A stretch of DNA of 64,000 nucleotides. Origin: Deuterostichococcus epilithicus. Taxonomy: Eukaryota; Chlorophyta; Trebouxiophyceae; Prasiolales; Stichococcaceae. How positions within the stretch are numbered: position 1 is the first letter of the stretch; each line of letters begins with the position of its first letter. The stretch lies in NCBI GenBank assembly GCA_033439295.1, contig JAVTLE010000010.1:682001-746000 (forward strand), read 5' to 3'. Positions 33,601 to 43,800 of the stretch are shown in pieces. The position numbers and the translations under genes are program-made. The notes beneath the pieces were generated by a model. It saw only the letters and a list, made by a program, of their open reading frames with translations. It searched no databases and was not told the DNA's origin.

Positions 33601-36132
33601 GCGTCGCCGTGTCGGCCGCCTGCGCGCGGGCCGGGGTGTCCGCCGACAACGCCCGCCGCCAGCTGCGCGTCGCCTTCCTCGTGCATCAGGAGGCCTGCCG
33701 GTGCGGTGCACACACCCCGATCTTGAAACCCTGCGACCCTCGAAAATGCCTCGATCGCCACAGCCTGCCGCTGCCTCAGCTCCCCCGGCGCCGCAGCCTG
33801 AGCTGGCGGGGCAAGCTGCTGTCGCAGCACCCACGGCAGTAGAGACTGGCCCTCAGCAGACGCGTCAGCCCGCCGCGCGCGGAGCGGTGGCCTGGGCAGA
33901 GCCCTCTGCCACACCACACAGTGCCTTGCGCCTGCCTTGCCGCCGGACCGGAGCATCAGCCTGGACCTGGAGGTGAAAACCCTTTGAACTCTCACATGTC
34001 AACCTGCAGGGCGGTGGACCAGGCAGAGCTGACGCGGGCACGGCGGCAGCAGAAGGCGGGCGGCGGCAGCGGCGTCAATGGCGGGCGAGCCACCCCCGAG
34101 GTCGACCCCTGGGCCACTGAGGCGAGCCTTGTGGCGCAGCTCGGCCGTCTGGCCACCGCCCAGGTGCGAGATTCGAGGAATGAAGGCGGAAGAATGGCTT
34201 TTCTCAACATGTCCTACGAGCAGGGCTGGCCTCCGCTGCACACCTTGCCGACGGTGCGACCCTCATGCGGATGTCTTGCCGTGTGCCGTTCTCGATATGC
34301 AGTCTGGTCGCGCTGTAGGCAAGCCGCTGTTCGAACAGACGGCGCCGCAGGGGCTGCTCTCGCGGGTGGGCTGCGACATTGGTGCGAGCCCCACAAGGTG
34401 ACGCAGCGGCCGCCTGGTTTGATGATCCCCATGAGCCTGAGGACACCCAGGTTTTGAAACCTGCGGCAGGCGGGCCACCGGCAGGCGCTGGCGGATGCGT
34501 CAGGGCGGCTGAAGGAGCTGGAGGCGCGGCGCGTGGCGGCGCTGAAGGACGTCGTCGCCTCCTTCCTATCCTCCTACCCGTGCGCTCCTAAACCCTAACC
34601 CTGAAGGCCATTGTCGCCTTCTTCCTGTCCTCTACCCGTGTGCCACTATACCCTCAACTCTAAACCCTGATAACCCTGACGTCGTTGCCTCCTTCCTGTC
34701 CTCCTACCCGTGCGCTCCTTCCCAGGCCGCACGTTTGCAACTCCAGCAATCCGTCTGCGCTCCGTTGAGACAGCATGGAGTGTTGTCAAATCCAGCGTGA
34801 AGCATGTTGAAGACAGCATGTCAGCTTCATGCTGGGTGAGATGGACAGCAGTAGCCGCCCGGCTGTGCCGCAGCTCCCGGTTGCCGCCCTTGTTGGCGCA
34901 AAGGGCAGCTCGGAGCGCATCTAATGGCACCTGCTGCCCCGGTCCTGCCGCACGATGCTGCCGCACCACTGCCGCCAACACCCCTGGCAGTGCAGATGCG
35001 CACGTGCAGTGCGGACGGCTCCCCTCGCCCCTCCGGCGACCCGCGATGCTCTGGCCTGACACGCTCGCCTGCCGCGTGAAACCGCAGGCCGGCGCTGCTG
35101 CCGAGGATGGAGGAGCAGGCGGCGCTGCCGGGGCTGCTAGAAGCGGTGGACCCTGAAGCGGGCGCCGCGCAGCTGGCGGCGGCAGCGGCGACGGCGCAGG
35201 CCGCCTCCTCGGCGCTGGCGTCCCGTCAGGCGGAGGCGCTGGACGTCGTCAGCCAGGAGCTGCTGGCCAGCCCCGAGATCGTGCGGTGAGTGTCAAGCTC
35301 ACCGCATGTCCAAGCTATGGGGCGCCGACACGGCACCTGCAGTTTGCATAGCACCGAACAGCGAACAGACGCGCACGATGCGATGGGTGCACCTGCTCGA
35401 GTGACGACCGCAGCGACGACTCGCGCCTGCAAACCTCGCGCGTTCGTGATGCTCTGCTGGCTGGCCCGACTCCGGCCCCAGACTCCTGCGCAGCAGCAGG
35501 ATGCCCAAACAAGCTGGCTGACAGCGTACCATCGACTGCGCCGCAGGCAGGGGGAGTTGGCGTTCCAGCGTTACCCTTCGCAGGAGTGGGCGACCTGCCA
35601 CTTCGTGCTCACGCGCAGCCGCTTCCTGCACTGGTTCGCGCGGCCGGATGCTTTGGAGACGATCGACGGCCTGCGCCTCGCACGCTGCCAGGTGCGGCGC
35701 CGGGGCCCAGGGGTTCAGCAGACCCTGCGTTCGACCGACTTCCCTGAGGCTTGCGCTAGCCAGACACATGTGATCATTCTGCTTCAAGACTCGGTCGAGC
35801 CTGCCCCTTGAATGAGCCTGCCCCTTGTTTCGGTGGTGTTTCGGAAGCTCCTGGTGTTCCAGGCTGCGGCGCGCAGTTCGAGGCGTGCAGGACAACTTTG
35901 CGGAGCTTCAGCCAATCAACTGTCTTCGCACGCTTTCGGCACGCAGTTCGAGGCGGGCCAGGACAGCAAGTTTCACCTCGTAGAGGAGCTGGGCGGCAGC
36001 ATCCCGATTCCCGGCCTGGAGTGGATCTACCCGCGCAGCCGGCGCGTCACGCTGCGCGGCGGCACCGTCGAGGACTCCTGCGAGTGGGCCATCGCCATCC
36101 GGGAGGCCATGGCGGCCGCCGCCGCAGAGTGA
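30699..36132 (+). CDS. Helical (BAR-like) protein with C-terminal PH-like domain
   Basis: Thirteen exons join in phase: 30699-30717, 30818-30885, 30982-31090, 31210-31487, 31674-31781, 32165-32260, 32868-33092, 33534-33700, 34010-34163, 34470-34579, 35088-35285, 35547-35691 and 35947-36132, about 620 residues. The N-terminal 150 or so residues are Pro/Ser/Ala-rich and probably disordered. The middle is Ala/Leu/Arg-rich and predicted helical (for example ELLGLVETRLGGMRRSAERA), compatible with a BAR or sorting-nexin-like dimer. The C-terminal two exons (GELAFQRYPSQEWATCHFVL to EDSCEWAIAIREAM) have the strand pattern and final Trp helix of a PH domain. A membrane-curvature or phosphoinositide role is inferred. 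The first coding exon is only 19 nt. The intron after 31487 seems GC-AG. Four introns carry exon-edge echoes. No named ortholog is recognised. Confidence 0.7.
32650..32920 (+). repeat. Three tandem copies of the exon 7 start of the BAR/PH gene
   Basis: The exon 7 start at 32868 (coding ELLGLVETRLGGM) is echoed 101 bases upstream at 32767 with its own acceptor CAG (reading ELLVLVEARLGGM) and again, more degraded, near 32650 (GGACTGGTG ... CGGCTAGACGGCATGCG). Confidence 0.85.
33102..33109 (+). repeat. TAGGGTTT telomere-like motif near a donor
   Basis: The intron beginning at 33093 reads GTGCGGATA and then TAGGGTTT, about nine bases from the donor. Confidence 0.55.
33401..33560 (+). repeat. Two copies of the exon 8 start of the BAR/PH gene
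   Basis: CATGCTGCCGCC followed by an acceptor CAG and GTGCAG occurs at 33401 and 33513 (spacing 112). Only the second leads into the coding exon at 33534. Confidence 0.8.
34548..34727 (+). repeat. Three copies of the exon 10 end with telomere-like spacers
   Basis: The exon end (TCGCCTCCTTCCTATCCTCC, then TACCC and a donor-like GTGCGC) occurs near 34548, 34603 and 34679. The spacers hold CCTAAACCCTAACCCTG (34587-34605) and CTCTAAACCCTGATAACCCT (34658-34677), the C-rich strand of plant-type telomere repeats. Confidence 0.85.
35869..35975 (+). repeat. Echo of the last exon start of the BAR/PH gene
   Basis: CGCAGTTCGAGGCG, i.e. acceptor plus exon start, occurs about 70 bases upstream of the real copy at 35942-35955. 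Just before it, GAGCCTGCCCCTTG is directly repeated near 35800-35829. Confidence 0.8.
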
Positions 36133-36719
36133 CGGCCGCTGCAGAGTTTTGTTTGCGGCGCTGAGGCGCCGGCTGCGGCGCGGCGGCCCCGGCATGCGGC
36201 CGGGGCCGCCGGCGCTCACCGCGGGGGGTGGTGTGGCAGAGCGGAAAGGCAGACCGAGCAGCCGCTGCTGACCACACGAGCGGCGGTGCCAGCTGACGAG
36301 CTGAACGAGTGGGAACAAACCAGTGGCAGATGTCTGCAGACTTTGAATTGGCTGTGGGTGACGGCAGGCATGACGGGGCGCTTGTGTGCTACTTCCAAGG
36401 ACCGCCTCTTGTACTTTAGTCTTGACCGGAGTTTTTGCAGGGGCGGATGCAGGAACCAGCATCAGCCGGACATATATATGGGTCTGGCTTCCCCATTGAC
36501 ATCAAACCAGACAACCGTGCCCATAGGCGTGCATTGCATGCCACAACCTGTGCAGGTATCAGAGCACCAACATCATGTGCACTCGGTAGCTCCGTCCAAT
36601 GAATGTACATTTCACTCTGCCAGGAAACACGGCTGCACGAGCCAGCAAAGAAGTACAGATTCCTGCCAGCAACGCTGCGCGTGTTCTGTGCTGCCGCACT
36701 GGTCCATGCGGATGTCCAC
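36133..36719. other. Convergent intergenic region
   Basis: About 590 bases between the stops of the BAR/PH gene and the 4xPC4 gene. It should hold two 3' UTRs; a GC-rich palindrome-like stretch (GCGCCGGCTGCGGCGCGGC) lies near 36163-36185. No exon seen. Confidence 0.4.
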
Positions 36720-39679
36720 TCAAGAGGCAGCAAGGCGCGCGGCCTCAGCTTCCAGTGCATCGAAGTGGCCGCACAGCGAGCTCCACTGGTCGGCCTGCAG
36801 CATCATCACACACCGCCACTTCGAAATGAAGCTTGGTGTCAGAAGGACGAGGTGTGCTTGAGAACCAACATGCCGAGGTTCGACACGACTGGCAGTGTGC
36901 AGCGCTCCAAGCTCTCCGATGTGCTGCGCAACCTTCACAATGGGTATGGAAAGCGCATCACCGGCATGTCCAGGCCCTTGGCGCCCGGCAGCTCCTCGGT
37001 CTGACCCTTCTTCACATAGAACTCGCGCACACTGCACCGATCGACGACAGATACTGATCGCGGATGCTGTTTCTCATACGCATGAGTGAAGATAAAGACA
37101 GGCGGCGGGTTGGCCATAGGTGGCGTGGAAGACGAAACTCTGTTGCACCTGACCCGCGCGGTGCCTTTGAACACCTGGATGGACGCCTTCCGCCTGTGCA
37201 TATTGCACCAGACGCATCTGAATTCAAGGTACGAGGCACATCCAGGGACGCCCTGTTGGGCCTCTGCTCGACACTCGAGACCATTTCCTGCAGAAGTGGC
37301 CAGAGAAAACCGTCCCGCCAGCGGCGCCACATCGCTAGCGCACGCGCTGGCAGCTTCCCGCTGGCACCGTCTCCCGGGCCAAAGGAGCAGGTACAAAGGA
37401 GGAATTTGGCGACCTGTTGCCCAGGTCGTGCGCGAAGCTCGTGTCGGACGCCTGCAGCGCCGCCGTCAGACCGGCCGACGTGCCCCTGAGCAGCGCAAAC
37501 TGCTCCTGGGACAGTGCGATTCCCTTCTTCCCCGGCAGCTGCTTCCCGTCTTTCTGCAGCGCAAGCGAAACTGTGCGGCTGATCTCTCGGGAGCTACTGT
37601 GCAGTTTCCCTCTTGCAGGATTCGCAAATGCAGATCACGGACCAAGCCGCATCGTTGACTGCAGCAGACAACCAGCTTGCGCAGGTGCGCGAGAGCAACA
37701 CATACAGGGAAGAGCCCAGCGGCTGCAGTGAGGGCATGTAAGCAGCCTGCGGCAAGCAGCAGCAGTGGCCATGCTGTCTTCCAAGGAGCACAGCCAATGC
37801 GGCAGCTAAACCCGTTCTTGATAGTCAGGACTCACCTCGTAGGTCTCTCGCAAGTCCACCAGCACTTTGCCGTTGTACGTTCGTACAGACGCCCGCCGGT
37901 TGGCGGCGATGCTGACAGCAAAGTCGTCGCCTAGCGCCGCCGGCGACGCCTGCTGCGCCGGGCCGCCGTCTGCAGCTGCTGCGTCTGAAGCTGGTGCCGC
38001 AGCCCCTGAGGCGTCTGCCCGCCCTGTGCAAAAGAGGTCGAGTACCCTGGACGGCTGGCTTACCGCCGATGTACGAGACCCTTGATGCACGTGTGCCAGA
38101 AACAGCAGTGAGAGAGGGACAGCGAAACTCAACACTGCTGCCTCTGGGTGGCACGGGCAGCGATGCGCCTCCCATCGGCATCGAAGCAAGAGACATGCTG
38201 ACCTGCCGGCGCCGCCGCCTGCGGCCGCAGCGCGTCCACTGCTGCCTGCACCGCAGCGCCGTCGCCGGCGCGCAGCGCCTGCCACTCTGGCACTTGCAGC
38301 GAGACACCCTTCTTGCCCGGCAGCTGCTGCCCGTCCGCCTGTGCCGCGGCGAGGAATGTTTGAAAGTCTTGGCCTGCTTCAAACACCGACCGCACAGCTG
38401 CTTGCACTCGCGGATAGTGCAGCCGCTTGCATACCCCAGAGATGCGTCAGGCCCAACGGCTCGGGTCCCGAGGCCTCACCCCGTCATACCACTCCCGCAG
38501 GTCCACACGCGGCTGGTCCCTGAACAGACTGACGCTCGCGCGGCGGCTGCCGGACCCCAGCTCCAGGCAGTAGCTGGCGTCGGCGGCCGCCAGCGCGGCG
38601 TCTATTGCGGGCGCCGCGCCACGCAGCACGCCCCACTGGCCGGCCGTCAGCGCCAGCCCCTTGCGCCCTGGGTGCAGCTCGCTGGTCGCCAAGTCCTTGT
38701 ACACCTCCCTGCCGCGGCGCTGGAACCAGCCTCAACTAGGACGTGTGGGTTGATTGGCAAGTCCGTCTGTGGGCCCTTTCGAAACAGCGAGCCGGGCAGG
38801 CGTCGAGCCGCATCTCTGTGCATCTCCCCGTGGCGGCGGGACATGCCCTCGACCAAGGTGTGTCGGATTGCATCGTCTCGTTAGCATGCTGGTCGAGGCT
38901 GTTGCCAGCCTTCAAACAGCCTTCCGAACAACGGACTCTCAATCTCAATTTGTAGGAATGCTTGGCTCACCGGACGTCGACTTGGATGCTGCCCTTGAAG
39001 AGGCGTACTTCCACGCGCTTCATCTCCGACAGCTGCAGCACCGTGCCCTCAGCGGGCGAAAAGGCGACAGGAGCCGCGCCGCCGCCGCCTGCAGGCTGCG
39101 CAGCGGGCGCCTTGCGCTTGCTTCCCACTGCCGGGGCTGGCTCCGGCGGCAGCAGTGCTGAGTCCAAGAACTTATCGATTTCGTCCTGCAAGGGCACCAT
39201 CATGTGTGATGTGTCCAGAAGGGCAATCAGCAGGCATTGTCGAGCTCAGAATGGTGCTGAAATGTGGATGTGGATCGCGAGAGGTTCTTGCAGAAGCGTC
39301 ATCAACAGCGTTGTCTGCGGCATGGCGCTGCAGCGGCGCCGCAGCGGCGCCGGTGAGCGCAGCGTGCACAGCATACCTTGATCACAGCAGAGTATCGCGC
39401 CATGTCGACGCCGATCTCGGCGGCGAGCGTGTCTCTGCGAGTCGCAAAAGATGTTTGTTGATCGTGCCACCTTATGCTGGGCTCGCCTGTGGCAGCCAAA
39501 CTGTCAGTCTAGGAGCGCCTCCGATGGCAGGGTGATGTTCCCAACTGGTTCTAAGGCGCCCTGGAAGCGGCTTCGTGCTTCGTCTGCGCATTGCCGCACC
39601 GGATCTGTCGCTCTGTCGTGTTGTCAAGGTCCACGTCTGGCAACATCAGTCCGAGTCTAGATCTGATTCGCGACTCCAT
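36720..39679 (-). CDS. KELP-like DEK_C protein with four PC4 domains
   Basis: Ten exons in phase (39679-39600, 39434-39377, 39185-38971, 38708-38480, 38338-38203, 38023-37836, 37553-37414, 37193-37149, 37031-36962, 36794-36720) encode 411 residues. Residues 1-57 form a DEK_C domain (ERQIRDTLAAEIGVDM, IKDEIDKFL). PC4 domains follow at roughly 93-160, 162-231, 272-338 and 339-408. Each has the strand pair, e.g. RRASVRTYNGKVLVDLRE, then the P-G-x-K-G turn (HPGRKGLAL, LPGKKGVSL, LPGKKGIAL, LPGAKGLDM) and a closing helix. Domains 1-2 and 3-4 are directly abutted, with a 40-residue Ala-rich linker between the pairs. PC4/p15 binds single-stranded DNA as a dimer and serves as a transcription coactivator; plant KELP has one DEK_C and one PC4. 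Each pair here could fold as a built-in dimer (inference). Domain 4 replaces the first Lys of PGKKG with Ala. Confidence 0.88.
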
Positions 39680-40836
39680 GGTAGCCAGATGATCGCCTCT
39701 GAGTTCCTCGCGCCGCGCAGGTGTCTTGTCACACACCGGTATGGCGTATCTGTAAGTCTGTGGGCGATTAGGCAGATGGGATCTTCCGAGCAATGCGGCT
39801 GCAAACGAACGCTCAGACCTGGCGGAAAACACCGCGGTTTACAATGCGAGTGCCATTCAGCAATTCCAACACTGTGCCCGACTGTCCCCGCAAAAATGGA
39901 TACGAAGACCAAACTGCGAGCTGGGAGGCTGCACTCAAGCGGGATTGACCGGACAGCATGTGCATAGTCACAAGATTCAACTAACCTGAGGAGTTGGGCT
40001 GACCGGAAGGGCACCAAGTAGCGCGCGACACGGCGGCAGCTGCAGGGGGGTACCGTCAGCAGGCGAGGGCAAAGCAAGCTGGATTCAGCAGTGCAGTATG
40101 CTGTGCACCTACCGGCCCTCTTGAAACTATATTTGAATGACTCTCTAAGCATACCTGCAGGCAGCGCGGGTGCAGGTGTGGCCGAAGCGGCTGCGTCAAT
40201 TCCAACGAGAATGTTGTTGAGCTCTAAAGGCTGCTGTCGACCCGGAGCCGGCCACGGACTGAAACTTCCCTCCAAGCCATAGAGCGTTTCGTCAGGACCT
40301 CCACTCGGTTGTGCAAAGGAATACTGGCTGGTGACTCTGACGATACACCATGATGGCATTTTGTGGGCGCACCTAGCCGCGCACAATTGCCCCTATAGCC
40401 ACCACTGACCCACCTGTAGTAAACAATACACCTTCGTCCCGACAGCATCGCCATGAAGGCCACTGCACAGGACGTCACAAACCCTGCTGCATGCTCCTAG
40501 CGCACACAGCACGCGTCCCGAGCACGCGTCCTGTGCACAGCAGCGCCTGCAGCATGCTGGCACCAATCTCTAACGACCAAAAATGTCTGGCGGGTGTACT
40601 TCTGCCCACCTCCCAATAGCGCCTCCATCCCGCATGGCAGTCGCCTCTGGAATGCCCGGTTGCCCTGGCAGACCAGCCGTGGTGCAGGTGAATCTGGCCG
40701 CGGGCGGCAGCAAGCAGTACTGTGGGTTGCAGCAGGCAGAGCCTGGGATCACCGCTCCAGTCACGAAGCCCTGCCGTCTCAGCCAGCAGCACGCGGCGTC
40801 CCGGCTTTCCAGTCCGACGCCGGTCCGATGCCAGCT
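39680..40836. other. Intergenic region between two minus-strand genes
   Basis: About 1.16 kb between the ACX stop and the 4xPC4 start codon. No splice-consistent coding segment, RNA gene or repeat was recognised. It should hold the ACX 3' UTR and the 4xPC4 promoter. Confidence 0.4.
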
Positions 40837-43800
40837 TTAGCTGGCGCCGATGGCGCGCCAGTCGGACGCGATGGGCGCCTGGATCAGGTGCTCCGGCACC
40901 CCAAAGCCGGTGCACAGGTCGAGCGCCGCGCGGCCGCCGTCAGCGGCGAGCGCGCCGCACAGCTCGTTGACCCGGGACCGCAGGGCAGCCACGTCGTCGC
41001 CCGTCAGCGCACCGGCGGCCAGCAGGAAGGAGGAAGCACGCTCCACGCGCGTGAGGCCGTACAGCGTCGCCAGCGCCTGCGGGTGTGGCAAGGCCAGATG
41101 GTCGGTGGCCCACGGTGCAAGCATGGCAAGCAGGCAAGCGTGCCCAGCCGCGTGCACTCGGGAGCAATCGCCTCGGATGCGTATGATGCGGCCCCCGTTG
41201 GTACTCGATTTTGCAGAGTAGAGGGGGCATGCGTAGCTGAGGAGGCCTCGGCTCCCCTGTTTGTGTGCGCGTGACCAGATTGGCATCGCTGCTCGGGGTT
41301 TTGAACCAAAAGGTCTCGTCACTGAGCAGGGTCTCGCCAAAGCTCTCCCTCGCCCGTATCGCGGCGGCAGGCTGGCAGAGCATGCCATGGCAGGTCGGCA
41401 TGCTCCGCCACCAAGCTGTCGAGGGAGGGGACCCTGCCGGAGTGTGGACCCTGCTGCGGCCAGGACCCAGCAAGGCGATGCTTTTGAAATTTGAAATGCA
41501 AGGAAAATAGCACCTCCAGGGCGGCGGCGGAGGACGCCGGCGCATTGGCGAGCTCCGCCACGAAGTCGTCCAGGGACAGTGCGTCAACGTGCGCCCAGCC
41601 CAGTTGCTGCACCAGGTCGCCATTGTCGTCGAAGGCAGCGGCGCTCGCGGCGGCGGCCGCGCCCTTGCCGCCGCCCGTCGACTTTGCCGCCGCCGCCATC
41701 GCGCCCGCGACCTCCGCCGTCAGCGCCTCCTCCCTGCGGTGTGCGGTCAAGGAACAGGCTCGACCGGATGACAGCCCTCTGGCAATGCGGGGGACGGCGG
41801 CCCAGACAGCCCGCACCACAGGGCACCTGCAAGCGTCCTCGTGCTCAAGAACGCATCGTTGGTGAGGGTGCGGCAGAGCCGCCATTGCCCAGTGCAGCAA
41901 AGCTGCTACGCCCCGGTGACTTGCGAGAGGCTCCTTCATTCCATCGACGCCAGCCTCGACAGTCTGCTGAAGCCGCCCAAGTGCAGCGCGCTGTAGCGCG
42001 CAGCGACCGCCGACAGCCGGCAAGGCACTGACGTCAGGAAGTCAACAGCACCCACCGGAAGTGCAGCAGCTGCGCGCAGGCGGCCAGCGGTGCAGCGGAG
42101 CGCAGCGCGACGTCCGGCACGCCCGGCGGCGCAGTGCGGCGCGCCGAATCCAGCAGACCCTTGGCCACCTGCAACATGATGCCAGGAGTTCGCCTAGGAC
42201 TGAGACAAGAATACAGTTTTTCAGCCATAAAATCTCACTTGTGAGCTCATATTTCAGCCTTCTGCCGCATGGCGCACAGACACCAGCAGCCCCTTAGCCT
42301 CCTGCGCCACAATAACAGGCGCCAAGAACGACAAGCAGACCTCAACTTGTGTGCGGCTAATTGAAAATGCCATATCCACATGTAGTAGACTGTGTGTGTG
42401 GACATGAAATGATGACACTTCAGCCCGAGGCGGCGCAACAACCAGATCAAAGCAGGCGCTGCACGCATGGTGTGCACAACACACAGCACGTGCACAGCTG
42501 TTGTCAGCAGCGGCAGCAGCCTCCCCGCACCTGCTGCATCATGACCGGGTTGGCGCCCTCGAAGGTGACGTCCACATCCATGTCGTTCTTCAGTGGCCCG
42601 ATCCTGTTGGCCGCCAGGAAGCCTGCAGCCGGAACAGGGACACTCCTTACCGCTGTTCGGCACCGCTGTTCTGTAGTTTGGCAAGGTGGCCTTCGATAGC
42701 ATATCACCGCACAAAGCGGGCGACCGATGTCGTCGAGTAGACATTGCCAAGCAGGGCCGCCAGCAGGGCATCGCGACCAGCGGCGCAGCAGTGGCAGCCG
42801 GGTCGCGCACCCATGCCGCCGCAGCACTCGCGGCAGGCTTGCAAGATCTCCACGCGGTGCCAGGTGGCGGCAGCCTTGAGGCCACTGCTGCGCACATGTA
42901 CCAGCTTGGCGTCCTGCGGCCGCCTATCCTTGGCGATGAGCTGCGGGTCGGAAAGATGCACTGCCGTCAGCCCCGGCCTTTGTCTCTGTACGTTCTAGGG
43001 AAGTTTCGCACTTTTGAGGTGCTGCCATCGCGCTGTCACTTCCCATACCACCGGTTGCGATGGACGGGGCACAGCAGGAAACCAGGAACGAGTGTGCACA
43101 GGCAGTGGGTTCCTCGTCGCTGTCACTCATGTGTGTCGACGCACGAAGTACCTTGAGCCGGTCCATGGACAGGTGCATCGCGTAGGTGGTTGCCAGTGCC
43201 GAGAACAGCAGCCGCTGGTGCGTTAGGTACTCCAGCACCTGCGCCCAGATATCACAGTATCAAGCCTGAGTGTCAGAATTTAGTCATCCAAGATCGGCAG
43301 AATGAACCCCATGCTGTGCCCGTGCAGCTGTTGGTCGAACTGCATCATGAAAGTGCGCAGAGTCGCAGCAAGGGTGCTCATGACATGGCCGGAGCGCACC
43401 ATCTTATTCTGGAACTGGGGCCGCGACGCCGAGTAGCGGATGGCGATGGTGACGCCTGCAACATGGCATCATGGGACCATAATGCAGCGCATAGGAAAAC
43501 CCGGCAAAGCACTGTCTTGTTTTCTTGAACCGTTCAGTACAAGGCAGGTTGCCAGAGCGCCACAGAGTGGTGCGACGCACCGATCTTGCAGGCGTCAATG
43601 GCGCCCTGCCCGATGAGCATGCGGCCGGTGGTCAGGCCACCCACCATCGTGCCAAAGCGCGCGCCCACGCTGGCAATGGGGCTGGAGTAGGTGCCTGGAC
43701 AATTAAGCGATGCCATTGTGAGCGCCAGCGACAGGCTTCACCAGTATTGTCAGGAGCTCCAGACACCGGACCCAATATTTCCAACCCAGACGTTGAGAGC

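Noticed and set aside
32695-33726. 343-residue plus-strand open frame
   Set aside because: Arg/Cys/Trp-rich shadow frame over the echoed exons of the BAR/PH gene.
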